Program-made: the position numbers and the translations under genes
NCBI GenBank assembly: GCA_949130485.1
Contig: OX422195.1
Location: 4,300,066-4,364,065, forward strand
Reading direction: 5' to 3'
DNA from: Agelas oroides
Lineage: Eukaryota > Porifera > Demospongiae > Agelasida > Agelasidae
Length of the DNA: 64,000 nt
In this document: positions 1 through 9,834 of the stretch, piece after piece
Position numbering within the stretch: the first letter of the stretch is position 1
Layout of the letters: each line of letters opens with the position of its first letter
Notes under the pieces: generated by a model
Told to the model about the DNA's origin: nothing
Seen by the model: only the letters and a program-made list of their open reading frames with translations
Databases searched by the model: none

Positions 1-400
1 TACAAGACCTGAAGTAGAAAGCCTTAGAGTTTAGAGTTTTGTGGTTTCTTAAAAAAGCTTTACCCTCAAGGGAGGAGCCAGACATCAGTTTATCAATCGT
101 GAATAGCAAGGCACGCCTTCACCTGCTTTGTACTTAACGCATTACGCGTGTAACAACAGCACAAAGCGCGGTTGCGCGCTCAATACACGCAATGATTTTA
201 TACGTAGTATATTGAACGTGTGACGTCACGTAAGCGGAAAAATCGCTTCGGGAGTCGCTGTGAGGGGTGACGGTGGTGTAGCTGGTGAAGGGACAGTTGT
301 TGGTGTACCAAAGTTTCATTCATGGGGTAAGTGCAACATGCCATTAACGAATATCAACTCAGATTGGATGTTCAACGCTTCCTCCGGCCTGTGTATTTGT
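1..400. repeat. Partial copy of an LTR-retrotransposon-associated repeat
   Basis: Bases 5-400 match 30118-30510 at high identity apart from small indels. The shared stretch includes the segment with CGCATTACGCGTGT, the motif TGACGTCACGTA and the block GTGAGGGGTGACGGTGGTGTAGC. A gypsy gag remnant on the minus strand adjoins it, so I infer LTR or leader DNA of the same element in minus orientation. The left end is cut by the window, so no terminal repeat or target duplication can be defined here. Confidence 0.55.
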
Positions 401-409
401 AGTAACTGT

Positions 410-700
410 ACTACTAATAGTATTTTAAAGAGTATTTTATTCAAGACACGAACCAGCGCAACGATAGCACGGTGAATTTTCTTGGGCGGTTGCTGCGTGC
501 GAATAGCGTGTACTGCTCCGGTCGGTTTATGGAGATCTCGAGCATTCTTCTCAGCCACCTCCGAGGCTTGAGCAAGTTCAAACGCTTTCTTGAAAGTGAG
601 GTCTGTCTCTGACAGTAGGCGTCGCTGCACCCGCGAATCTTTGATGCCGCACACTAGGCGATCGCGTAGCATGCAATGACTATGGAAGCGCGAGGATGCC
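410..700 (-). pseudogene. Ty3/gypsy gag remnant
   Basis: The minus-strand reading frame contains LRDRLVCGIKD, RRLLSETDLTFKKAFE and LAQASEVAEKNA, the pattern of the C-terminal part of Ty3/gypsy Gag just before the zinc knuckle. Reading on in another frame gives CYRCAG, the start of a knuckle, after which the sequence degenerates with stops. Gag packages element RNA. This piece has no upstream matrix or capsid part and no intact knuckle, so it is a dead fragment. It ends head to head with the pol fragment on the opposite strand. Confidence 0.7.
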
Positions 701-721
701 CCACCACTGCGTCCGACTGCA

Positions 722-1038
722 GTGATACTCCGCACATATACAGGAGAGAAGCTGGCTCTACTAGGGTCCATCACTGTCGACGTACAGTATCAGGAACAGA
801 GAAGAACACTGAGTCTGTTAGTTGTGTCAGGTTCGGGACCGACGCTACCGGGTAGAGACTGGCTACTACAAATCCAGTTGGACTGGACAAACCTCAAGCA
901 CTTGGGGTCAGCACCTACGATGGAGCTGCAAGACGTATTGAGCCGTCACACAGAGGTGTTCAAGGATGAACTTGGACTTGTGAAAGGAATGACTGCTGAG
1001 ATACACGTGGATCCTCAAGCACCTTCCCGATTTTTCAA
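722..1038 (+). pseudogene. Ty3/gypsy pol remnant (protease end plus start of reverse transcriptase)
   Basis: The frame reads LRTYTGEKLALLG, then VVSGSGPTLPGRDWL, typical of the C-terminal part and tail of the gypsy aspartic protease. Next comes VFKDELGLVKG, then HVDPQAPSRFFKA, the conserved entry to the reverse transcriptase domain. Homology stops at FFKA, exactly where the truncated palindromic element begins at 1039, so the rest of RT and all of RNase H and integrase are missing. Pol runs on the plus strand while the neighbouring gag runs on the minus strand, which shows a rearrangement after insertion. Confidence 0.75.
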
Positions 1039-1732
1039 GGCAAACAATACTAGTATCATTAGAATCCACAGGTCCTTACCAACGTAATGGTGTAAGTCTC
1101 ATCTTTATGCGTTGCGTGGTTCTCGAGATACAATTGTTTTTTCGCCTTCATACGGGCCTAGTTACAGGAAACTAAATTTCTGAAGTACATGAATCAAGAA
1201 CGATCGTATCTCGAGAACCACACAACGCATTAAGACGAGACTTGCACCGTTACGTTGGTAAGGACCTGTGGATTCCAATGATACTAGTATATTGTTTGCG
1301 TATTGCATAACTGGGGGTGTCCACGGCGAAAAAATACGTAAATCCACTGTCCGATCATTGATGGAGCAACCCACTCAATTTTCGGCAACACCCCTCCGCG
1401 CCCAAGGCAGCTATGGGGACGAATATCAGGCGTGCAGCAGCAAGGTCTTGCAGCTTGCCAACAGTGCTGAAATCTTGCCGAGAGTTGCTTCAGAAAGGGA
1501 GCAGGAAGCGGCGTCCGAAAACACATTGCTTCATCCGATTATCGTATGGTCCGAAATTGTACGTTAATCATCCCTTGCACAAGCGGGGATTGACGATCGA
1601 GCTCCATTTTTCAGTCGCCGGATACGGTGGACGCCACCTTCCTTTCAGTGGCATAACCCAGTATCTGCGTGGCTTAGTATCCGTGTACGAGCGTCCGATT
1701 ATCGCTGGTGTCCGAACATCGATAACTTCCTC
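1039..1732. mobile_element. 5'-truncated copy of the palindromic TA-flanked element
   Basis: This segment corresponds to 4714-5405 of the complete copy, including the central spacer and the whole right arm. It ends with CTTCCTC followed by TA (1733-1734), the same terminus and flank as the full copy. About 430 bp of the left arm are missing. Its left junction falls inside the gypsy pol fragment. Open frames of 66-108 codons here are arm sequence read in different frames and resemble no transposase. Confidence 0.75.
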
Positions 1733-1734
1733 TA

Positions 1735-3070
1735 CCTGAGCCGTTTTCGAGTTATTGTCGTTTGACAAGTGGTCAGAACAAAGAAAGAAAGAAGACGAAA
1801 AATGGCACTTTTGCTACCGCACACTTTTGCGTTTAGCTGTCTTCCGCGTGGCTTTTGGCCACTCATATGAGCCTTGCTGATCTCAAAACCACTCAAAGAG
1901 GACGTCTGGGCGCTTAAATAAGCTTTTAACGTATTTGTGGTGAAGTTATAAGGCTTTTTTAAGTATTGCATATATTGCGCATCGGCGACATCCCTACATA
2001 GAGAGTCTACCGACTCTCTGATAGCAGCTACGCCCCCCCGGAAGCTCAACTGAGCACGTGTTTAGATAGCTTACCGTGATAAGCTGACACGGAGTATATA
2101 GCTACATGAAGACTGAATGCAACAGCCAAGGTCAGGTGGCACAACACAAAACATAGAGAGGGGATGTGTGCATGCTTCCAGGAGAAGTATTGTAAGGTAT
2201 GTATGTTGTTAGCGAGCAGCAGTTTCTACTTCCGTTCAGACTATAGCTGAAAGTCATTCTGGAACCTGATTGGTCAATGGCTAGACCTGTATCTCACCTA
2301 GACACTATAGATACTTACTTGGAACACTAGCCACTTACATTCAATTTTTCATTTTCAAATTTCAAATTTGCTTGTTATGATCATTTACAGCAAAAAGGTA
2401 TATATAGTACATCTTTATAAACAGTGTTTAGTTGACATTTTGGCTGGTGTCTTTTTAGTATCCTCCTGTTGTGTTGTGCCTGAGTCTTCATATCCCTCCA
2501 ATGCAAAGAGTAGCAGCCTATCGGTACCTTGGTCCTCGAACTGCTCTTAGTGCAGCTAGTAGCAGTGAGTTAACATTGGCTTCATTCAAAACTCCTGCGC
2601 TAGAGGAGGCAGCTGCTGAAATGGGCGGTTGCTCACCTGCTCCCAGTTCACATGGACTACTATTGGGTTCACCGAAACCTCTCTGTAGACTTCGTCCCCA
2701 CAGAGGTCATGTAATACTGAGCTGTAAGACACCATTGCAATAACACTTTGGCGGTAAGTAGCTATGGTCTAAATCGGTTTGACACTGCAGTGTAGGGATC
2801 TACGGGGTTTATAAAGCCTGCACAAAGCCTCATAAAACCGCACGCTTCACACTTGGGTTTAAATCGCATAGATTCCTACGCTTTGGTGTCTAACCTAAAT
2901 GAAGAAGTTTGGTTCGGATGTACATTTTCACTTGAAAGGGTTAGGATTTACAACAATTCTTTCGTGGTTCCTTGTGAATAGCAAAGTTCTATACTTTTGT
3001 GTTTTACAGACCATGCATTTCCCCTCAGCCTCCCCTCCCACCTCTCTTCTCTCTTACTATTCCTAAAAAA
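1735..3070. other. Unassigned intergenic DNA
   Basis: I see no gene with recognisable homology here. A G/C tract at about 2033-2040 and scattered AT-rich stretches are present. Open frames at 2368-2743 have no recognisable domain, no good splice context and no similarity to other parts of the window, so they are left uncalled. Confidence 0.4.
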
Positions 3071-3074
3071 CGAC

Positions 3075-3290
3075 AGGAGTTGTGTGTCGAGTGGGGGAGC
3101 ACCAACACTGCTGGCACATCGATGTTCATGATGTGAAAATAAAGTGTGAAGTTTAAAACATGATGGGATATGGGGATGGGGCATTTATGGCTTAGATGGG
3201 ATGGGGCATTTATGGTTTAAATGGGTGGGGCATTTATGGCTTAAACGGGTGGGCATTTATGGCTTAAATGGGTGGGGCAGTTATGGGAAG
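3075..3290. repeat. Isolated copy of the 31.9-37 kb array unit, with a short tandem GGGGCATTTATGG motif
   Basis: The stretch GTGTGTCGAGTGGGGGAGCA, followed by the ACACTGCTGGCACATCGATG region, matches the repeated unit near 33371-33500. It continues into four or five imperfect repeats of GGGGCATTTATGGCTTAAAT at 3175-3290. The main array has only one or two such motifs, so this copy expanded them locally. Confidence 0.7.
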
Positions 3291-3373
3291 GTAAGGTATT
3301 GTTTTTTGGGAGATATGCTCAAAAAACAAGTACGTCATAAACTCGCTGCATTGATGTGCCAGTTGGTGTTCTG

Positions 3374-3427
3374 TTCGAGCATAGATAATATATAACCTCC
3401 GAAGGTTATATATTATCTATGGTTCGA
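3374..3427. repeat. Perfect AT-rich hairpin
   Basis: ATAGATAATATATAACCT and its reverse complement flank a 4-base loop (CCGA). The flanking bases TTCGAG and GTTCGA extend the pairing imperfectly. No copy with target duplication was found elsewhere in the window. It is either a very short palindromic element or a replication-born hairpin. Confidence 0.8.
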
Positions 3428-3429
3428 GT

Positions 3430-4279
3430 GAGTTTCATATCGCGCTGTTCTAGGCCTTCTGGTAGATGGTAGCTAGGTACCTTGAGATAAAGCTCAAGAA
3501 AGAACAAGTTGCCTCCAATGAGTGTGTTTACCGAGGAAACGTACCTTTATGTGGCTATCCACCATTTCTGGTGAGTCGATTCCAGTATAAACTAGGCAGA
3601 GCATGTAGCAGCGATGTTTATAGCGTTCTAAAAACAGAAGCTGAGGTATTTTTATGATGGTTTATGCTTTTCACATGAACCGTTGATTGTCATATTAGTA
3701 CACGCCCCTAATTCTACCACGTGGCCTTGCCTATAATTACGCGCATGCAAACAGTGTGTACCAGGCGCTCTTTCTCTTCCCCCTCTTCCACGCCTGGGAA
3801 CGGGGCTAAAGCAGGCACGTGCATGCGAGGTAATTCGAGGGCAGGACAAAATCATGGAATATGGCAACTTGATGTCAGGTGAAAATTGGTACGTAGGGTT
3901 GACACAAAAATCATCTTTGGTTCAGCTATTCTAACCATTTGCTATGTAGTTGCCAGTGCACTTTACTTAAGGAAGAGTATGTAATACCTAGCAAATTTTC
4001 TGAATGTGAGCACAATCAATGCTGTGTGGTCTTTTAATAGGTAAACTGGACCTCGCAGTGTGCTGACTTTACCGAAACTACCGTCCTGGGCAAGCGCCCA
4101 CCCATCGATTTTGACAGTTCTGTGGTTTTTCAAGGTCCTCCGTGTAACCGTCCACCACGCAAAATTTTTGCGTGGTTACTCGAAAGTTCACAGTTTGAGC
4201 TCACGTACACTGTAGCTGCAAGCATTCCGATGAGTTTCAGGCGCCACTACACCCGGCAGGAAGTTGCACACACGGGTTG
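3430..4279. other. Unassigned DNA left of the palindromic element
   Basis: No supported gene is visible. A 63-codon frame at 3466-3657 and a minus-strand 71-codon frame at 3652-3867 have no recognisable features. Confidence 0.35.
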
Positions 4280-4281
4280 TA

Positions 4282-5405
4282 GAGGAAGTTATCGATGTTC
4301 GGACACCAGCGATAATCGGACGCTCGTACACAAAGACTAAGCCACGCAGATACTGGGTTATGCCACTGAAAGGAAGGTGGAGTCCACCGTATCCGGCGAC
4401 TGAAAAATGGAGCTCGATCGTCAATCTCCGCTTGTGCAAGGGGCGATTAACGTACAGTTTCGGACCATACGATAATCGGATGAAATAATGTGTTTTCGGA
4501 CGCCGCTTCCTGCTCCCTTTCTGAAGCAACTCTTGGCAAGATTTCAGCACTGTTGGCAAGCTGCAAGACCCTGCTGCTGCACGCCTGATATTCGTCCCCA
4601 TAGCTGCCTTGGGCGCTGAGGGGTGTTGCCGAAAATTGAGTGGGTTGCTCCATCAATGATCGGACAGTGGATTTACGTATTTTTTCGCCGTGGACACCCC
4701 CAGCTATGCAATAGGCAAACAATACTAGTATCATTAGAATCCACAGGTCCTTACCAACGTAATGGTGCAAGTCTCGTCTTTATGCGTTGCGTGGTTCTCG
4801 AGATACAATTGTTTTTTCGCCTTCATACGGGCCTAGTTACAGGAAACTAAATTTCTGAAGTACATGAATCAAGAACGATCGTATCTCGAGAACCACAAAA
4901 CGCATTAAGACGAGACTTGCACCGTTACGTTGGTAAGGACCTGTGGATTCCAATGATACTAGTATTGTTTGCGTATTGCATAACTGGGGGTGTCCACGGC
5001 GAAAAAATACGTAAATCCACTGTCCGATCTTTGATGGAGCAACCCACTCAATTTTCGGCAACACCCCTCCGCGCCCAAGGCAGCTATGGGGACGAATATC
5101 AGGCGTGCAGCAGCAAGGTCTTGCAGCTTGCCAACAGTGCTGAAATCGTGCCGAGAGTTGCTTCAGAAAGGGAGCAGGAAGCGGCGTCCGAAAACACATT
5201 ACTTCATCCGATTATCGTATGGTCCGAAATTGTACGTTAATCACCCCTTGCACAAGCGGGGATTGACGATCGAGCTCCATTTTTCAGTCGCCGGATACGG
5301 TGGACGCCACCTTCCTTTCAGTGGCATAACCCAGTATCTGCGTGGCTTAGTATCCGTGTACGAGCGTCCGATTATCGCTGGTGTCCGAACATCGATAACT
5401 TCCTC
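4282..5405. mobile_element. 1.12 kb palindromic (fold-back) element with TA at both ends
   Basis: Two arms of about 520 bp are near-perfect reverse complements around a spacer of about 75 bp at 4806-4882. The termini read GAGGAAGTTATCGATGTTCG and its inverse, each bordered by TA (4280-4281 and 5406-5407), the target duplication expected for Tc1/mariner-type insertion. No transposase is encoded; the long frames in each arm simply mirror one another. It is probably a non-autonomous element. Family assignment rests on the TA flanks only. Confidence 0.8.
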
Positions 5406-5407
5406 TA

Positions 5408-6290
5408 GCCTCGTCCGCAGCGTTCTTCGCTTGCAGTACGAAATTCGTATACTGCAAGCAAAGAACGTTGCAAAGCCCTGGCAATGAAACTTCGGTTTGG
5501 TTCGTTTTCTAGCAGGATACAGCTTTCTCTACTGCCGCTCTGGCCTCGTTCAGCTAAAAACGAAGCACGGGCGAAGCTACGACGCAAGTCAATTCAGTAG
5601 CGCCTGTCAGCTAACTTCGGATCCGGGGTGGGTGCTTGCACGGGGATAGTTGGACTATTCAAGCACCTCCTCCATGTAACCGCCCACCCCCCAATTTTTG
5701 GTGCTTGAGCTGCGAGCGCCCATGGGCGCTTGCCCGGAACACTACGGTGAGTGGCGCCACCACTGAGATATAGTACATCCAAGTCGCACGAAGAATCTCG
5801 CTTATTTCAGGCGTCCGTTTGCTGACTCAAAACGAGTGAGCGTGGCTAAATTAAAATTGGTGGAAGTTGTACGCTGGCGAAACGGCTGCAGAGCTCACTT
5901 GCTCAATTCTTAGCCATCACTCTGACCTTTACACTATAATTAGGCTTTGATGGGATAATTATGCTAGCATAATTTTTTTAAGAATAGGTGGCCTAAAGAA
6001 TTAGGAATTATGCTGGTAAAATAAAAGAATACTAGGTGCTGTTTTTTTTTGCAGATGCTTAGTCTATATCTCATTCAGAACAGGTTTTTTTCAATACAGT
6101 CAAATTCGTTCTCTGCCCAGCAAGAATCGTCACCAAAAGATGATTATTATTTCTGTGATGTTACATTACAATAATCATTCTTAATGTTTAGAGTGCTTTG
6201 ATCAACTTGTATGGGCTTGTACATCTTGAGCACATCTGTGTGTATAGATTGTTTCCTGTTTAACCATGCAAGTGTTAATGATACAGAATA
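5408..6290. other. Unassigned DNA between the palindromic element and the minisatellite
   Basis: No gene is supported. GATTGTTTCCTGTTTAACC and poly-T runs are present. Short palindromic GCTAGCATAAT-type motifs occur at about 5962-5972, similar to ones near 31.56 and 31.85 kb. Upstream exons of the JMJD8-like gene were looked for and not recognised. Confidence 0.35.
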
Positions 6291-6294
6291 ATAG

Positions 6295-7490
6295 GTTAGG
6301 TGAAAAGAATGATAGGTGAGATGAAAATGATAGGTGAGATGAAAATAATGATAGGTGAGATGAATAGAATGATAAAAGAGATGAAAATAATGATAGGTGA
6401 GATGAGAATAATGATAGGTGAGATGAAAATAATGATAGGTGAGATGAAAATAATGATAGGTGAGATGAGAATAATGATAGGTGAGATGAAAATAATGATA
6501 GGTGAGATGAAAATAATGATAGGTGAGATGAATAGAACGATAAGAGAGATGAAAATAATGATAGGTGAGATGAAAATAATGATAGGTGAGATGAATAGAA
6601 CGATAAGAGAGATGAAAATAATGATAGGTGAGATGAAAATGATAGGTGAGATGAAAATAATGATAGGTGAGATGAAAATAATGATAGGTGAGATGAATAG
6701 AACGATAAGTGAGATGAATAGAACGATAAGAGAGATGAAAATAATGATAGGTGAGATGAATAGAATGATAAGAGAGATGAAAATAATGATAGGTGAGATG
6801 AAAATAATGATAGGTGAGATGAATAGAACGATAAGAGAGATGAAAATGATAGGTGAGATGAAAATAATGATAGGTGAGATGAAAATAATGATAGGTGAGA
6901 TGAATAGAACGATAAGTGAGATGAATAGAACGATAAGAGAGATGAAAATGATAGGTGAGATGAATAGAACGATAAGCGAGATGAAAATAATGATAGGCGA
7001 GATGAAAAGAATGATAGGTGAGATGAAAATAATGATAGGTGAGATGAAAATAATGATAGGTGAGATGAAAATAATGATAGGTGAGATGAAAATGATAGGT
7101 GAGATGAATAGAACGATAAGAGAGATGAAAATGATAGGTGAGATGAAAATAATGATAGGTGAGATGAAAATAATGATAGGTGAGATGAATAGAACGATAA
7201 GTGAGATGAATAGAACGATAAGAGAGATGAAAATAATGATAGGTGAGATGAAAATAATGATAGGTGAGATGAATAGAACGATAAGTGAGATGAATAGAAC
7301 GATAAGAGAGATGAAAATAATGATAGGTGAGATGAATAGAATGATAAGAGAGATGAAAATAATGATAGGTGAGATGAAAATAATGATAGGTGAGATGAAA
7401 ATAATGATAGGTGAGATGAAAATAATGATAGGTGAGATGAAAGAATGATAGGTGAGATGAAAATAATGATAGGTGAGCTAAAAAGAATAT
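6295..7490. repeat. 1.2 kb minisatellite of 21/18-bp units
   Basis: More than 50 units alternate between three forms: a 21-mer GAAAATAATGATAGGTGAGAT, an 18-mer missing AAT, and a 21-mer GAATAGAACGATAAGAGAGAT. All forms are multiples of three, so one plus-strand frame (382 codons) and two minus-strand frames (447 and 467 codons) stay open across the array. The plus frame would encode a methionine-rich heptad (MKIMIGE). The coding frames are best explained by unit length, and the array sits upstream of the JMJD8-like exons, probably in an intron. Confidence 0.9.
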
Positions 7491-7691
7491 TAAGTGAAAA
7501 TTTTGAGAATACAAGAATACAATGATAGGCCAAGAAAAATAACAATCCATTGAGGCCTAACTATAAACCTCATCCAACCTTTTTCATGATTTACAGTAGT
7601 AAGTGAGACTGATACAGATTTGAGCACAGTGAATCTGCAAGTACATCACAGGAATGTGGTAGATGAAGTTGAAGTTCTTTCTCTCCACCAG

Positions 7692-7808
7692 AGACCCTGT
7701 ACCATTTTGGTGACGACAGGGAAGGGTGGGCAGAGCTGTTCTCACTCTACCAGTTGCCTCCTTTTGAGCTACCTGGACTGCAACCTGTGCTAAGCTTTGG
7801 GCTTCCAG
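7692..7808 (+). CDS. JMJD8: JMJD8-like JmjC protein, exon with FGD and PPF motifs
   Basis: A pyrimidine-rich tract ending CCACCAG precedes the exon, and CCAG|GTAGTG ends it (phase 1). The frame reads TLYHFGDDREGWAEL, then YQLPPFELPGLQPVLSFGLP. This is the region of JmjC-domain protein 8 that starts the double-stranded beta-helix core, with the family pattern TLYxFGD, W, PPF and SFG. JMJD8 proteins are JmjC-fold proteins reported in the ER lumen and linked to TNF/NF-kB signalling; the hydroxylase activity is not firmly established. Upstream exons, including any signal peptide, were not recognised in the window. The G at the exon end plus GT of the next exon restores a Gly codon. Confidence 0.75.
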
Positions 7809-8206
7809 GTAGTGCACACTGTCATTCCCAGATTGCTTCCAACCCCGAGATCATTCTCACCTGCAATAAGCTAGAAGAATGAAGCCTTCCACACAGGTGT
7901 AGCTATGATTCTAGTTCCTCCCCATAGGACTAATATTAAAAAAAAGAAGATTGCTATGTGGGTGGAAGCTTCAGAAAGAGTATACTAAATGGTGAATACC
8001 AATGCATATTTAGAATGCCTATATGGTAGGCATCTTTCTTTGGCTGCTGTTGTGAGTCAAATGTTAGCCTTGTTTCCACTTACGGTACCATAGCCAAGGC
8101 TATGGATGTAACTATACTGATGCACATAATTATATGTATAATTATGCCATCACAATTGCATGTAGCTCCGACATAATTACCAATTGATGTTATCATCCCA
8201 CTCCAG

Positions 8207-8274
8207 GTCCAGGCACAGGGGTGCCATTCCATATACATGGACCAACATTTGTGGAAACCATATATGGAAGAAAG
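8207..8274 (+). CDS. JMJD8: JMJD8-like JmjC protein, metal-binding HxH exon
   Basis: The acceptor CACTCCAG and the donor GAAAG|GTACAT bound 68 nt. The frame, continued in phase from 7808, reads PGTGVPFHIHGPTFVE then TIYGRK. GxGVPFHxHGP and IYGRK are hallmark JMJD8 segments. The first metal-ligand position is the FHxH motif, where most Fe(II)/2-oxoglutarate JmjC enzymes have HxD or HxE; JMJD8 also has His there as I recall. The exon ends in phase 0. Confidence 0.8.
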
Positions 8275-8667
8275 GTACATACCTAGCCTCGTTACCCAGG
8301 CCAGCCTAGTATGAGGCTATGTATATATATATATATGGCTCAACTTGTTCCTGTAGGCAATTTTATGTAATTCAAGCTACTCTATTGTCATTACTAAACA
8401 ACTCCCAATCAATTTTGCCTTGTAGCATGAAAGATAAACCCAATACCACGAGACAGAAGAGTTTCAAGGCTTATCTTCTACTGGCTAAATTTAGCAGTTA
8501 CGTTCACACAATATACTGCTGTATCAGCCATTGTAGCTAAGCCCTTACTACATTTCATTTTCACCCTGTGCAGAAACTTGAGCAAAAAGAGGGAGGTGGG
8601 CACTTGATACACACTCTATGGTAACCACAATATTTGCTTGATGTTGTTGATCTCGTATTGTACTCAG

Positions 8668-8778
8668 CACTGGTTCCTGTACCCAGCCAACATTCCACCC
8701 AGATGTTAGGATCACTTTCACCCTCCCACACCTCCCCCAGAACAACAACCTATGGAGTGTACCCTACAGCCTGGGGAG
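8668..8778 (+). pseudogene. JMJD8: JMJD8-like exon with an in-frame TAG
   Basis: Bounded by ACTCAG and GGGGAG|GTGCAT, the exon is 37 codons in phase 0-0. It begins HWFLYPANIPP and ends MECTLQPGE, both clear matches to the JMJD8 pattern WFLYP..(P/M)EC...GE. In between, the frame meets TAG at 8707-8709. The neighbouring frame instead reads TFHPDVRITFTLP, which resembles the family's FHP segment. A pair of compensating single-base indels therefore separates this exon from an intact one. The cause is either real decay or base-calling error. A (GT)n-rich tract follows the donor directly. Confidence 0.65.
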
Positions 8779-8805
8779 GTGCATGTGTATATGCGCATGT
8801 GTGTG

Positions 8806-8807
8806 CA

Positions 8808-8850
<43 letters not shown>

Positions 8851-8906
8851 GTGTGTGTATGTGCATGTGTGTGGGGTGTGTGTGTGTATGTGCATGTGTG
8901 TGGGGG

Positions 8907-8937
<31 letters not shown>

Positions 8938-9060
8938 TGTGTGTGTGTGTATGTGCATGTGTGGTGTGTGTGTGTGTGTGTGTGTATGCATGTGTGTGTA
9001 TGCGTGTGTGTGTGTGTGCATGTGTGTGTGTGTGCATGTGTGCATGTGTGCATGTGTGTT
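8806..9060. repeat. (GT)n-rich microsatellite
   Basis: Imperfect TG repeats with interspersed ATG, GGG and CATG variants fill about 250 bp of the intron between two JMJD8-like exons. All open frames over it (Cys/Val or His/Thr repeats) are artefacts of the dinucleotide. Confidence 0.95.
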
Positions 9061-9397
9061 GTGGGACCGTGCTGACAGTCATGTGAGTATTGTAGCTCCT
9101 TTCATCTCTGAGTCTATCAGTTTGTTGCAATCCATGCATCAGACATTGTGGTCTTGAGATGTACGACAACCTTATCTGATTGCAGTAACATTGTGGGCAT
9201 TTTGTCAATGTTGACATTGTGAGAATTGACAAAGTCGGAATTGACAGAGCAAAATTGATGGAAGTGGGAATTAAACAAAAATAGGAATGTACTGTGGGTA
9301 CTATCATTGAGCACTGTGATAGTACATTAATAATGTTCTAGACTTCCCAGAGTGTTGGTTGCTATGTACTGCTACAGGATTTTATCTCTTTCTTTAG

Positions 9398-9814
9398 ATT
9401 CTTTACTTTCCGGACCGATGGTGGTACGCCACTCTCAATGTAGACTCAACAGTGTTTGTGTCAACATTCTACTCTAGTATCACTATCATGTCTCCACCTC
9501 CTACTCTCATACAATTATATTTTGAAGAGGATGAAAATGTTCTCCCCTTCAACATGGTCTGGTTGTCTGGTAGTGGGTACAGTATCATTGTGTGCGTCAT
9601 AGCCAATGTGCATATGCTGATAATTATGTGTGCATTGCACTGGCTGCACTTGAACAGACGACTAGTCTCTGACACACTTGCACTGTTATGGTGGAATGCT
9701 GACTTGAAGATCTTGCTGAAAATTTTTTTTCTTTTAATCTACACATGGCAACTACCCTATTTAATTAGTGATGTAGTATACTGGTATATAGGAAGGACAG
9801 AATACCCAAAATAA
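9398..9814 (+). CDS. JMJD8: JMJD8-like C-terminal exon with a hydrophobic extension
   Basis: After the acceptor TTTCTTTAG the frame continues in phase 0 from 8778: ILYFPDRWWYATLNVDST then VFVSTFYSS. This matches the end of the JmjC core. The family has WWH here, where His is the distal metal ligand; this gene has WWY (TAC, one transition from CAC). Family members end soon after the STF segment, but this frame runs on for about 110 codons to TAA at 9812. The extension contains hydrophobic segments near YSIIVCVIANVHMLIIM and LKILLKIFFLLIY that look membrane-spanning. It could be a true membrane anchor or chance read-through of intron or UTR. Together with the broken upstream exon, the gene may be decaying. 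Confidence 0.7.
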   Translation: MLYFPDRWWYATLNVDSTVFVSTFYSSITIMSPPPTLIQLYFEEDENVLPFNMVWLSGSGYSIIVCVIANVHMLIIMCALHWLHLNRRLVSDTLALLWWNADLKILLKIFFLLIYTWQLPYLISDVVYWYIGRTEYPK

Positions 9815-9834
9815 CTACCGATAAAAATATACTC

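Noticed and set aside
1162..5487. Several 70-137-codon proteins shared between 1-1.8 kb and 4.2-5.5 kb
   Set aside because: They are the arms of the palindromic element read in both orientations and resemble no transposase.
6147..7550. Tyr/His-rich 467-residue and Ser/Leu-rich 447-residue proteins
   Set aside because: Both are frames of the 21/18-bp minisatellite, kept open by the triplet unit length; no start context or splice evidence.
8634..9307. Long Cys/Val and His/Thr repeat proteins on both strands
   Set aside because: They are translations of the imperfect (GT)n tract in every frame; real signal here is limited to the JMJD8-like exon at 8668-8778.
9452..9814. P4-type flippase C-terminus
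   Set aside because: Hydrophobic pattern was weakly similar, but the in-phase upstream sequence LYFPDRWW identifies the exon as JMJD8-like.
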